DNA from: Streptomyces sp. NBC_01723
GTDB taxonomy: Bacteria > Actinomycetota > Actinomycetes > Streptomycetales > Streptomycetaceae
Assembly: GCF_036246005.1 (NCBI RefSeq)
Contig: NZ_CP109171.1
Coordinates: 6,870,001-6,934,000, forward strand
Length of the DNA stretch: 64,000 nt
Direction: 5' to 3'
Numbering within the stretch: the stretch's first letter is position 1; every line of letters begins with the position of its first letter. The translations under genes and the position numbers were made by a program. Below, in pieces: positions 1 through 7,594 of this stretch. The notes beneath the pieces are model-generated. The model saw only the letters and a list, made by a program, of their open reading frames with translations. It had not been told where the DNA came from and made no database searches.

Positions 1-1
1 C

Positions 2-79
2 CCGCTCGGCACCTTCCTGCCCATCGCGCCCCCACCGGACTTGCTTCCTGAGCACCCGATGACTCCTTCGCTGTTCTGA
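2..79 (+). CDS. 3' end of an unidentified gene (partial)
   Basis: An open frame enters from the window edge and stops at TGA 77-79. It is proline-rich (PIAPPPDLLPEHP) and shows no domain. The next gene converges on it with no gap, and a GC-rich palindrome (GCCCACCGGTGGGC, about 85-98) lies just past the stop. Only 25 codons are visible, so even its reality is uncertain. Confidence 0.3.
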   Translation, partial: PLGTFLPIAPPPDLLPEHPMTPSLF

Positions 80-895
80 TCACTGCCCACCGGTGGGCGA
101 CGGGTTGATGCTGTCGAGTGGCAGTGGGCTGATGGTGGGGTACGCGGATCCTTCGGGAACCTTGACGGCACCCGAGTACACGACGAACGAGCTCCTGACG
201 CCGTAGACGTAGCTCTGCGCGCCGGAGTGGGCCGGTACGCCACCCGACTCTTTGACCGTGTCCAGGCCCACGTGGTAGGCGGCCAGGGTCAGGTCGAGGA
301 GATCTCCCTCGACCTCGTTGTTGGCAACGAGTTCGTCGATGTGCTCGGCCAGTGAGCACATGTATCTGCCCTGCGCCATGATCGAGTCCGCTGCGTCCAG
401 GGCCGAGGTCTTGTCGTTGTCGTCCTCGTCCTCGCCGAACTCCTCGAACTTGTCCGGGGGCAACTGGGAGATCCCCTCGGCCCCGTCGGGCCCGACGAGT
501 CTCTCGTTGAACATCGACTCCAGCTGGATCTGCGAGGCGATGACGACCGGGCCGATCTGTGTGCATTCGGCCCCGGCGTTCTTGATGTACTCAAGGAACT
601 CCCCGGGAACGCTGGGTTCGTACAACTCGCCCCGCCCGTCACCGCCGAACGCCTCGGCGACCTGGCTGCTGTCCCCTGTCGCACCGCCGGCGCCTCCTCC
701 GCAACCGAAAATGTCGCAAATAATAACCAAAGGCAAGAAGAAGGTATAGATGATGAATACGATGATCGCCCCGATCAGGATGATCAGGATGATCAGGGGG
801 AAAAGCATGAATCCAGAGAGAGCCGTACTCCCGGCGGCAGCCATGAGCACGGCGTTCCTGCTTTTGGTGGCCTGACCGCTGGTACCTCTACTCAC
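80..895 (-). CDS. Membrane-anchored lytic transglycosylase-like protein of the conjugation locus
   Basis: 271 aa from a GTG start. A strongly hydrophobic segment (about residues 28-60) anchors the N-terminus. The rest resembles the SLT/goose-lysozyme fold: a likely catalytic Glu in IQLESMF (about E126), then AEGISQLPP (the GxxQ motif) and LAAYHVG (the AYNAG-like motif). Such enzymes open the peptidoglycan for type IV secretion channels (family knowledge, VirB1-like). It is divergent from the conjugation operon that starts near 1087, so a shared promoter region at about 896-1086 is likely. The acidic stretch EDEDDNDK between the motifs is unusual. Function is inferred from motifs and context. 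Confidence 0.75.
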   Translation of the reverse strand: MSRGTSGQATKSRNAVLMAAAGSTALSGFMLFPLIILIILIGAIIVFIIYTFFLPLVIICDIFGCGGGAGGATGDSSQVAEAFGGDGRGELYEPSVPGEFLEYIKNAGAECTQIGPVVIASQIQLESMFNERLVGPDGAEGISQLPPDKFEEFGEDEDDNDKTSALDAADSIMAQGRYMCSLAEHIDELVANNEVEGDLLDLTLAAYHVGLDTVKESGGVPAHSGAQSYVYGVRSSFVVYSGAVKVPEGSAYPTISPLPLDSINPSPTGGQ

Positions 896-1086
896 ACCCA
901 GTCGCTCCCTTCATGTTCGCCCGCATCCCTTGGTTCCGAGCACTGCTGAACCAAGGCATGTGTTTTCCCGTAGTGGCTGCCCGACGGATCACCGCAGGCC
1001 CGCACCGGCGCAACGGACACAGCGTCCGATCAGTTCAATGCGGATCCGTCGCGACAGTTCAGAACCAAGGGAAGGGGTGGACGCTC

Positions 1087-1686
1087 ATGGGTGTCCCACC
1101 GGCGCCGTCGGCCGGCCCGCAGATGTGGATTCGTGGACCGGCCGCTCGACAGGACGTCACTGCGACAGCTGTGCCGCGGCGCCCAGCGGCGAGGACCACG
1201 CGTCCCGATGCGGCCGCGCCCGCCCAACACGCGCCCTCGCCTCACCGGGGGCAGCCGGTCGCCTGGGTCAACGCACACGGCGGTGGCGGGGCGAGCACGC
1301 TCGCGCGGGTGCTGGGCGGCGCGGACCTGCGCCTTCGGTGGCCCGAACCGGCCCGGGGCGAACCAGGCGGAGTCCTGCTGGTGGCCCGTACGCATGCCGG
1401 TGGCATGCAGGCGGCATCCCAGGCACTGAACGTGCTGCGCACGGGGGAGCATCCAGCCGGGGTGCACCTCATCGCCCTCGTCCTCGTCGCCGACGCGCCG
1501 GGTCGTCTCCCGCGCTCACTCGGCCGACGCGTACGCGTGCTGCGTTCGGCGGCCGAAGTCCACCGTGTTCCCTGGATTCCGGCGTGGCGTCTCGGCGAGG
1601 AGGTGGATCCGCTGCCGAATGCGGTACGTGCGCTGGCGGAACTCGTTTCCAGCCCGTCCTCCGGACGAAACGCGGGACCGCGATGA
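1087..1686 (+). CDS. Hypothetical protein opening the type IV secretion-like operon
   Basis: 199 aa from ATG 1087, chosen because AGGGAAGGGG lies just upstream; a longer frame reaching back to 913 lacks a good site. The first ~50 residues are Pro/Arg-rich. The C-terminal part has AWVNAHGGGGASTLARVLGG, which resembles a degenerate P-loop (GGxGxST), then alternating strands and helices typical of a MinD/ParA-like or RecA-like core with no clear Walker B. Actinobacterial conjugation clusters often open with such a protein (DUF6668-like, recalled by resemblance only). It overlaps the next gene by ATGA (1683-1686), implying translational coupling. Confidence 0.65.
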   Translation: MGVPPAPSAGPQMWIRGPAARQDVTATAVPRRPAARTTRPDAAAPAQHAPSPHRGQPVAWVNAHGGGGASTLARVLGGADLRLRWPEPARGEPGGVLLVARTHAGGMQAASQALNVLRTGEHPAGVHLIALVLVADAPGRLPRSLGRRVRVLRSAAEVHRVPWIPAWRLGEEVDPLPNAVRALAELVSSPSSGRNAGPR

Positions 1687-1970
1687 GCCGCGCGCAATCC
1701 GTGACCGGCGACTTCGGGCCCAACGGGCAGTTCGATCCGAATCCCCAGGCGAGCGAACTGCTCGGCAACCTCGCCTGGATGGTGACGGCCGCCGCGGTCG
1801 CGGGAATCATCGTCGTCGGCATCCAAATGGCCCTGCAGCTGCGCCGCGGCGAGATGGGTGAAGGAGCCACCTACTTCCGAGGGCTTGTCATTGTCCTTGG
1901 CTCTTGCGTTCTCTGCGTCAGCGCGGGACCGCTCGTCAATTTCGTTATCATGCCTTACCTGCTTCGCTGA
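1683..1970 (+). CDS. Small two-TM protein, pilin/VirB2-like
   Basis: 95 aa, starting at the ATGA overlap with the upstream gene. Two hydrophobic segments (about 30-50 and 66-92) are separated by a short basic/polar loop (QLRRGEMGEG). Size and topology match VirB2/TrbC-type or PrgI-like small subunits of type IV secretion systems. The next gene encodes a protein of the same layout and the two share motif order (TM, charged loop, V-L-x-S-AGPxVxF), so they look like diverged tandem paralogs. Role as a channel or pilus subunit is inference. Confidence 0.72.
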   Translation: MSRAQSVTGDFGPNGQFDPNPQASELLGNLAWMVTAAAVAGIIVVGIQMALQLRRGEMGEGATYFRGLVIVLGSCVLCVSAGPLVNFVIMPYLLR

Positions 1971-2012
1971 CCGCACTTGAACATCCGACTTGTTTCGACA
2001 TTGGAGCCCCGA

Positions 2013-2324
2013 ATGAAGAACATCCTGCGAGACCTCTCCACTGCGGGCCAGAACTACCTGGCCACCGGTGAGGTCCCCTCCCCAAAGCGGCAGGCACCTC
2101 AATCCCTTGCCGACGCCATCGACACCGTGCTGGGAATCGCCAGTTGGGCCGGCACCGCCGCCGGTGTGGCGGGTGTCCTGGTCACCGGAGTCATGATGGC
2201 TGTGTCTGTAAAGGGCGGTCAGGGACAGGGTTCTGAGCACATGAGCCGCCTGGGCATGGTGATGGGAGGCTGTGTCCTCGTCTCCACCGCGGGGCCCATC
2301 GTCACATTCTTCTTTTCTCAGTGA
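2013..2324 (+). CDS. Second small two-TM pilin-like protein
   Basis: 103 aa. ATG 2013 is preferred over TTG 1977 because GGAG sits 6 nt before it. About 37 polar residues precede TM1 (38-63); TM2 is about 78-101 and the protein ends FFFSQ. The GQGSEHMSRLGMVMGGCVLVSTAGP region mirrors the upstream protein (YFRGLVIVLGSCVLCVSAGP), supporting a tandem duplication. Probably a membrane subunit of the secretion channel; no catalytic motif. Confidence 0.72.
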   Translation: MKNILRDLSTAGQNYLATGEVPSPKRQAPQSLADAIDTVLGIASWAGTAAGVAGVLVTGVMMAVSVKGGQGQGSEHMSRLGMVMGGCVLVSTAGPIVTFFFSQ

Positions 2325-2348
2325 TCCTCCGTGAGAGAGATCACCAAC

Positions 2349-3134
2349 ATGTTTCGCTCCATACGGAAACGGGAGCCCGTCGAGGGACCTTTCTACAAGC
2401 AACGCGGCTGGATCAGCTCGGCCGGGTTCCTCGTCTTTCTCGTGGTCATGTCACTGGTGGCCCTCTCAAGTGGCAACACCACCGATACCTCCTCCAGGAA
2501 GGCGGGGATCGCGGCCGCCAGCCGGGAGATACTCTCCGGGCTCAGCGGCCCGCTGTCCCCCGGTGATCCGCAAGAGACCCGGGACGGTCGGGGAGATCGG
2601 CCGGAGAACTGCCGGACCGACGACCGGGACACTTCGCGCCCTACCACCACGCCGGCCGATCTACGGTGGCGTCAGCTCGTCGGCAGGATGGTTCCCACCT
2701 CGAGGTCGGCAGGGCCGCTGCACACCGACGAGTCCATCTGGTGGTGCTTCGCCCACACGCCCACAGGTGCGGTACTGGCGGCGCACGTCATTCCCGTCCA
2801 GCTGGGCGGCACCGCGTGGCGCACTGCCGCGGAGCAGCAGATCGTGCCCGGTGAGCCGCGCGACAAATTCGTCATCAGCAAGGCCGAGGCCGGGACGACA
2901 GACCTCGAGCAGAGCCTCATCGGTCGGTTCATGGGGTTCTCGCTGAAGTCCTACTCGGGTGAATCCGCGACCGTACGGCTGCTCCTCACCAATCCCATAG
3001 GCGGCTACCTGAGTACGTCGGTGTCCATGCGCTGGCGGGACGGCGATTGGAAGGTGGCCCCTCTGGACGACGGGTCGCTCTACACACGAATGCGGCAGGC
3101 GAAGCCCAGCGGCTTCTCCGCATGGGGAGAATGA
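2349..3134 (+). CDS. VirB8/TcpC-like single-pass channel protein
   Basis: About 261 aa from ATG 2349 (GAGAGAGA upstream); a GTG at 2331 would add six residues. Basic cytoplasmic N-terminus, one TM (about 21-41), a Pro/Asp/Arg-rich linker, then an extracytoplasmic domain whose end (TVRLLLTNPIGGYLSTS followed by a WRDGDWKVAP strand) has the look of an NTF2-like fold as in VirB8 and TcpC. These proteins scaffold the inner part of conjugation channels. The stop lies one base before the next ATG, so the genes are co-transcribed. Assignment is by topology and fold pattern. Confidence 0.68.
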   Translation: MFRSIRKREPVEGPFYKQRGWISSAGFLVFLVVMSLVALSSGNTTDTSSRKAGIAAASREILSGLSGPLSPGDPQETRDGRGDRPENCRTDDRDTSRPTTTPADLRWRQLVGRMVPTSRSAGPLHTDESIWWCFAHTPTGAVLAAHVIPVQLGGTAWRTAAEQQIVPGEPRDKFVISKAEAGTTDLEQSLIGRFMGFSLKSYSGESATVRLLLTNPIGGYLSTSVSMRWRDGDWKVAPLDDGSLYTRMRQAKPSGFSAWGE

Positions 3135-3135
3135 C

Positions 3136-4362
3136 ATGTACTTGGCCGATAGCTGCGACGACAGCATCGACATTGGCAAATTGATCTTCGGCAATCCGAT
3201 CGCCGAGATGATGAGGGTGGTTGCCAAGATCGCGATGCGCGGCGCATTCGCCATCTTCGATGCCGTGGGAAGCATCGACTCGTACAACGAGCAGTCGTCG
3301 GGAGTGATCAACCGCCAGACGCAGTGGATCGTTGTCTATCTGGCAGTTGGTTCGATCCTCTTCGCCGCGATCAAAATGGCTCTGGACAGGCGTGCCGACA
3401 GTGGTCAGGTCGCGCTGAAGGGCATCCTGCGGATCACCTTGGTCAACACGGCCGCGAGCACCGTGCTCATCACGTTCACCATCCTTATGGACAGGTACTC
3501 CGACCACCTGTTCAGAGGCGCCCTCGATGACCTGATGGGCGGAATGGACTGCAGTGACGAAATCCCCTCCATGCTGCTTCTGGTCCTCGCCTGTCTCCTC
3601 ATCGTCTCCGGCATCATCCACGCGCTCCTGATGTGGATCCGCCTCGGCGTGATGATCATTTTGATGGGCACGCTCCCCTTGGCTGCCGCAGCCTCCATGA
3701 CCGAGTGGGGCGGCACATGGTGGCGCAAGCACATGGGGTGGATGATCGCCTGGCTGCTGTACAAGCCCACTGTCAGCCTTGTGTTCTTCTCGGGCTCAGT
3801 CATGATGAACTCACAAGTGACCGGCAGCGATGGAGCCACCAAAGTCAATACGCAGGTCGCGGGAATGGGAGTGCTTCTGCTATCGGCCATAGCCCTGCCG
3901 GCACTGATGAGAGTGATCGTGCCGGCGACGGAGGCTCTCGGCGCTGACTCGGTCGAGAAAGCCGCCATGAGCGCCGCCGGCAGTGTCGCCTCAGGAGCGA
4001 AGTCGCTCGGCGGAGGGGTGGCCTCTATCGCAGGTGGCGCCACCGGTCTCGCTGGTGGCGCCACCGGAGCCCTCAAGCCCTCGGGAGCGAGCAGTGGCAA
4101 CTTGCTGAGCGGAGGCGGCGAGGGTGGCGGTGGCGGCGGAGGCGATGACAGTTCGCCGTCGGGCGGAGGCGATGACAGTTCGCCGTCGGGCGGAGGCGGC
4201 GGAGGCGAATCCTCGGGCGGAATAGACAGCTCGTTGTTGGGCGGCGGAGGAGCCTCGTCAGGCAGGTCCGAGCCCCAGATGTACTCCGAGGCGTGGTACG
4301 AGAACCTACACAACAGAGCCACTGAAGAGAGTATGTACCGAGACATTCCCCGCGACGGGTGA
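3136..4362 (+). CDS. VirB6/TrbL-like polytopic membrane protein with Gly/Ser/Asp tail
   Basis: 408 aa, ATG preceded by GGGGAGA. About six TM segments (near 63-80, 98-117, 145-166, 168-185, 201-222, 242-263) match VirB6/TrbL proteins that form the inner-membrane part of the translocation channel. Residues 271-380 are low complexity: GGxxxGGAT repeats, then poly-Gly with two copies of GGGDDSSPSG (a 27-bp DNA repeat around 4141-4195). The final 30 residues are charged and ordered-looking (SEAWYENLHNRATEE). The tail may be a flexible cytoplasmic arm. Confidence 0.8.
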   Translation: MYLADSCDDSIDIGKLIFGNPIAEMMRVVAKIAMRGAFAIFDAVGSIDSYNEQSSGVINRQTQWIVVYLAVGSILFAAIKMALDRRADSGQVALKGILRITLVNTAASTVLITFTILMDRYSDHLFRGALDDLMGGMDCSDEIPSMLLLVLACLLIVSGIIHALLMWIRLGVMIILMGTLPLAAAASMTEWGGTWWRKHMGWMIAWLLYKPTVSLVFFSGSVMMNSQVTGSDGATKVNTQVAGMGVLLLSAIALPALMRVIVPATEALGADSVEKAAMSAAGSVASGAKSLGGGVASIAGGATGLAGGATGALKPSGASSGNLLSGGGEGGGGGGGDDSSPSGGGDDSSPSGGGGGGESSGGIDSSLLGGGGASSGRSEPQMYSEAWYENLHNRATEESMYRDIPRDG

Positions 4363-4514
4363 GCAGCGTCAGACCCGTGTAAGGCGGGTTTCCTCCCGCT
4401 CATTGGCCGCGCTCCCTCGTAGTCCGGAGGCCAGAGCTTTCCAGGGGCCGGACCGCGATCCGGTCCAGGACGGCCCCCACGGCCCACTCACCGTAAGCGA
4501 AGCAGGTATTTGCC

Positions 4515-6014
4515 ATGTCCACCGAAGCCGCCGTCGTCCATCCCACGTACGGGAACTGGCGCAGGCCCAGACGGCCCGGGCTAGGGCCGCTCGGCCTCAT
4601 CGGCACCATCGGAGTGTTCGGCGGGATCGTCATCGATCTCATCCTGTCGCTGATCTCACTCCAGATCACGCTGGTCGCCCTCGTCATGCAGGCCCTGTTG
4701 CTTCTGCCGCTGACCGCGCGCACGCAGGACGGGCGCAACGTCTACCAGCTCATCGCCCTGCGTATCAGCTGGTTCCACCGCAAGGCCAAGGGATCGACCA
4801 CCTACGTCTCAGGTCCGCTGTCCTCACGCCCGGGCGGCCGGTTCCCTCCGCCGGGCCTGCTGAGCCGGGTCAAGGTCAGTGAAGGAAGGGACGCCTACGA
4901 CCAGCCGTTCGGCGTGCTGCACCATCGCAGCCGGAACCTCTACACCGTCGTGCTCGGCTGCGAACCCGACGGTGGTTCTCTCGTCGACCACGACCAGGTG
5001 GACACCTGGGTGGCGTCATGGGGCCACTGGCTTGCCCGGCTGTCCGCCGAACCGGGACTGCGCGGCGCCTCTGTGGTGGTCGAGACCGCCCCGGACACGG
5101 GAAGCCGATTGGCCAACGAGCTGCTGCCCCGTATTCACCCCGACGCTCCACCGGCTGCGCGGGCGGTCATGGAGGAAGTGGTGGAGCGGTACCCGATGGC
5201 GTCCTCTGAGATGCACACCTACATCACGCTGACCTACGGGTCACCCAACGGTCAGAAACGCAAGGACGACGACGAGATCATCACCGAGCTGGCGATCCGC
5301 ATTCCCGGCCTGTTGGCGGGACTGGTGGCAGCAGGTGCCGGATCGGCCGCACCACTGTCGGCCGAACGCATCGCCGAAGTCGTACGCGTGGCCTACGACC
5401 CGGCCGTCGCGGGGGACATTCTCGACGCCCGCGCACAACACGGCGGCACCGGCCTGGACTGGGATGACGCAGGCCCTGCGGCGACTGTGGAGAAAGCCAA
5501 CTCCTATCAGCACGACTCAGGGGTGTCTCGGACCTGGATGCTCACCCTCGCACCACGGGGCACAGTCCGTGCCAACGTGCTGCGCGGCCTCCTGGAAGCC
5601 ACTCCGGGTACCCGCCGAAAGCGCGTCGCCCTGCTGTACCGCCCCATCGACCCCGCGACGTCCGCGCGCATTGTCGAGGCCGACCGACGGGCGGCACAGT
5701 TCATGGCTACCTCACGGCGCGGCATGGTGCAGGCGCGAGCCGCTAACGAGGTGCGCGCCGCCGAGCAGACCGCTGTGGAGGAGGCCACCGGCGCCGGCCT
5801 TGTGGAGTTCTCACTGATGGTCACGGTGACGGTCGACACCGACTCCGAATTGGACGACGCGAACATGTCGATACGCAACCAACTGGCCGGAGCACGGCTG
5901 TCGATGCGTCCGGCCGACCGGATGCAGGCCGCCGCGTTCAGCTGCACACTCCCAGCCGGGATCTTGCCGTGGGAGTACACGCTGGTACCGCGCGAGGTGA
6001 AGGAAGCACTGTGA
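4515..6014 (+). CDS. SCO6880-family protein of actinobacterial T4SS
   Basis: 499 aa. Starts STEAAVVHPTYGNWRRPRRPG, then two adjacent TM segments (about 24-45 and 46-70), then a soluble domain of some 420 residues. This is the layout of the SCO6880/PrgI-type proteins that sit immediately upstream of the VirB4-like ATPase in actinobacterial conjugative elements and probably correspond to VirB3 fused to the N-terminal part of VirB4. No Walker motif. A 150-bp gap before it holds a small hairpin (about 4451-4468). Its stop overlaps the next start (GTGA). Confidence 0.85.
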   Translation: MSTEAAVVHPTYGNWRRPRRPGLGPLGLIGTIGVFGGIVIDLILSLISLQITLVALVMQALLLLPLTARTQDGRNVYQLIALRISWFHRKAKGSTTYVSGPLSSRPGGRFPPPGLLSRVKVSEGRDAYDQPFGVLHHRSRNLYTVVLGCEPDGGSLVDHDQVDTWVASWGHWLARLSAEPGLRGASVVVETAPDTGSRLANELLPRIHPDAPPAARAVMEEVVERYPMASSEMHTYITLTYGSPNGQKRKDDDEIITELAIRIPGLLAGLVAAGAGSAAPLSAERIAEVVRVAYDPAVAGDILDARAQHGGTGLDWDDAGPAATVEKANSYQHDSGVSRTWMLTLAPRGTVRANVLRGLLEATPGTRRKRVALLYRPIDPATSARIVEADRRAAQFMATSRRGMVQARAANEVRAAEQTAVEEATGAGLVEFSLMVTVTVDTDSELDDANMSIRNQLAGARLSMRPADRMQAAAFSCTLPAGILPWEYTLVPREVKEAL

Positions 6015-7594
6015 CCACGAGGAAGACGACCAGGGGCAACAACAGGAAGCAACCAGCCCGCTCCAAGAAACAGTTGGTGCCTCCGCGTGGCTGGCCCGGC
6101 CCCGGCGGCGGCCAGGTGGCCAACGTGGACCCGCCGACGATGTGGCGAGCCACCACCGTGCAGGCGTGCGGCCTGTGGCCATTCGCGGCGGGCTCGGGCG
6201 CGCCGATGAGCGGCGTCCCGTTGGGCCGACATCTCTTCACCGGAGCCACCGTCTGCGGCGACCCGCTGTCGTGGTTCACGCGCGCGCACTACATCTCCAA
6301 CCCTTCGCTGTTCATGCTGGGTATGCCGGGCCTGGGCAAGTCCACTCTGATCAACCGCATGCTCATCGGACTGGCCGCCACCGGTGTGGTACCGCTGGTA
6401 CTGGGCGACCTCAAGCCCGACTATGCCGACACCGTGCGCGCCCTGGGGGGACAGGTCATCTCCATCGGGCGCGGGGTGGGCGGCATCAATGTCCTCGACC
6501 CTGGGGCGATGGGCGCCGCCGCTCAGCGCATCGGCGGCGAGGCCGGCCGGGTGCTGACCGCCGAAACCCACGGTCGCGTCCTCAACATGGTCGCCGCACT
6601 CGTCACCATCGTGCGTGACCGTCCCGTGGACGACCACGAGCAGTCGGTGCTCTCCGCGGCCCTGCACCATCTGCGCGAGCGCACACCATCCGGTCGTCAG
6701 CCACTGCTGCCGGACCTGCTGCGGGTCATCACCGAGGGGCCTGACCGGGTACGGGCGGTGACCCTGGACCGGGGGGACGAGACCCGCTACCGCAACGCGG
6801 TGGACCCGCTGCACCGCTCGCTGTTGGGCATCCTGGACGGACCGCTCGGTGACACATTCGCCTCCGAGACGTCCACCCGCATCAACCTGGACGCGCCGGC
6901 GGTATGCGTGGACATCTCCCGGATCGGTGAGGCGGACACCCAGCTCACCGCCGCGGCGATGCTGGCCACGTGGTCCGACGGCCTGGGCACCGTGGCCGCC
7001 TCGCATGCGCTGGCGGACGCCGGACTTCGGCCCCGGCGCTGGTTCTTCACGGTGCTCGACGAACTGTGGCGACCGTTGCGCGCGGCTTCGGGCATTGTGG
7101 ACCGCATCGACGCGCTGACCCGGCTCAATCGCAGTCTCGGACTGGGCGACGCCAAGATCACACATACGCTCAAGGACGCCGAGTCGCTCGGCTCCGAAAC
7201 CGACCGGGTCAAGGCACGCGGTTTCGTCGAACGGGCTGGCATGGTGGTGTGCGCGGGGCTGCCGCGCCAGGAGATGGAAGAGCTCGGCCAGATCGTCGGT
7301 CTGTCCCGCCGGGAGATCGAACTGGTCTCTTCCTGGTCCTCGCCCCCGGGCTGGGCCGGGACCGGGAACCGCGAGGAACCGCCGGGCCGCGGCCGTTTCC
7401 TGATCAAGGTTGGTGGCCGGCCCGGCATCCCGATCCAGGTCGCCATCACCGACACCGAACGGCGACTGCACGACACCAACAAACGCTGGGTGGAGAACGA
7501 GGTCGGTATCGAGAGGGCGTACACCCCCGTTCCGGATCTGTCCAAGTCCTCCGACACGGAAAGGGCTTGGACCGATGAGCGCGACTGCGGATAG
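6011..7594 (+). CDS. VirB4-like T4SS ATPase
   Basis: 527 aa, starting at GTG 6011 inside the stop of the preceding gene. The basic N-terminus is followed by a RecA-like core: Walker A GMPGLGKST (about 104-112), GDLKPDY just after it, and Walker B FFTVLDELW (about 345-352). This is the energy-providing ATPase for channel assembly and substrate transfer (VirB4/TraC class). Because the upstream SCO6880-like protein is separate, the two genes together look like a split VirB4. Its end overlaps the next gene by 20 bp. Confidence 0.87.
   Translation: MTTRKTTRGNNRKQPARSKKQLVPPRGWPGPGGGQVANVDPPTMWRATTVQACGLWPFAAGSGAPMSGVPLGRHLFTGATVCGDPLSWFTRAHYISNPSLFMLGMPGLGKSTLINRMLIGLAATGVVPLVLGDLKPDYADTVRALGGQVISIGRGVGGINVLDPGAMGAAAQRIGGEAGRVLTAETHGRVLNMVAALVTIVRDRPVDDHEQSVLSAALHHLRERTPSGRQPLLPDLLRVITEGPDRVRAVTLDRGDETRYRNAVDPLHRSLLGILDGPLGDTFASETSTRINLDAPAVCVDISRIGEADTQLTAAAMLATWSDGLGTVAASHALADAGLRPRRWFFTVLDELWRPLRAASGIVDRIDALTRLNRSLGLGDAKITHTLKDAESLGSETDRVKARGFVERAGMVVCAGLPRQEMEELGQIVGLSRREIELVSSWSSPPGWAGTGNREEPPGRGRFLIKVGGRPGIPIQVAITDTERRLHDTNKRWVENEVGIERAYTPVPDLSKSSDTERAWTDERDCG

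Noticed and set aside
1242..2402. Long open frame on the minus strand across the start of the conjugation operon
   Set aside because: Antisense shadow from high G+C third positions; composition (His/Arg/Pro-rich) and absence of a ribosome binding site are unlike a gene.
4141..4200. Short direct repeats, considered as a CRISPR-like or regulatory array
   Set aside because: They are in-frame repeats (GGGDDSSPSG) in the VirB6-like gene tail, only two units, no spacers.
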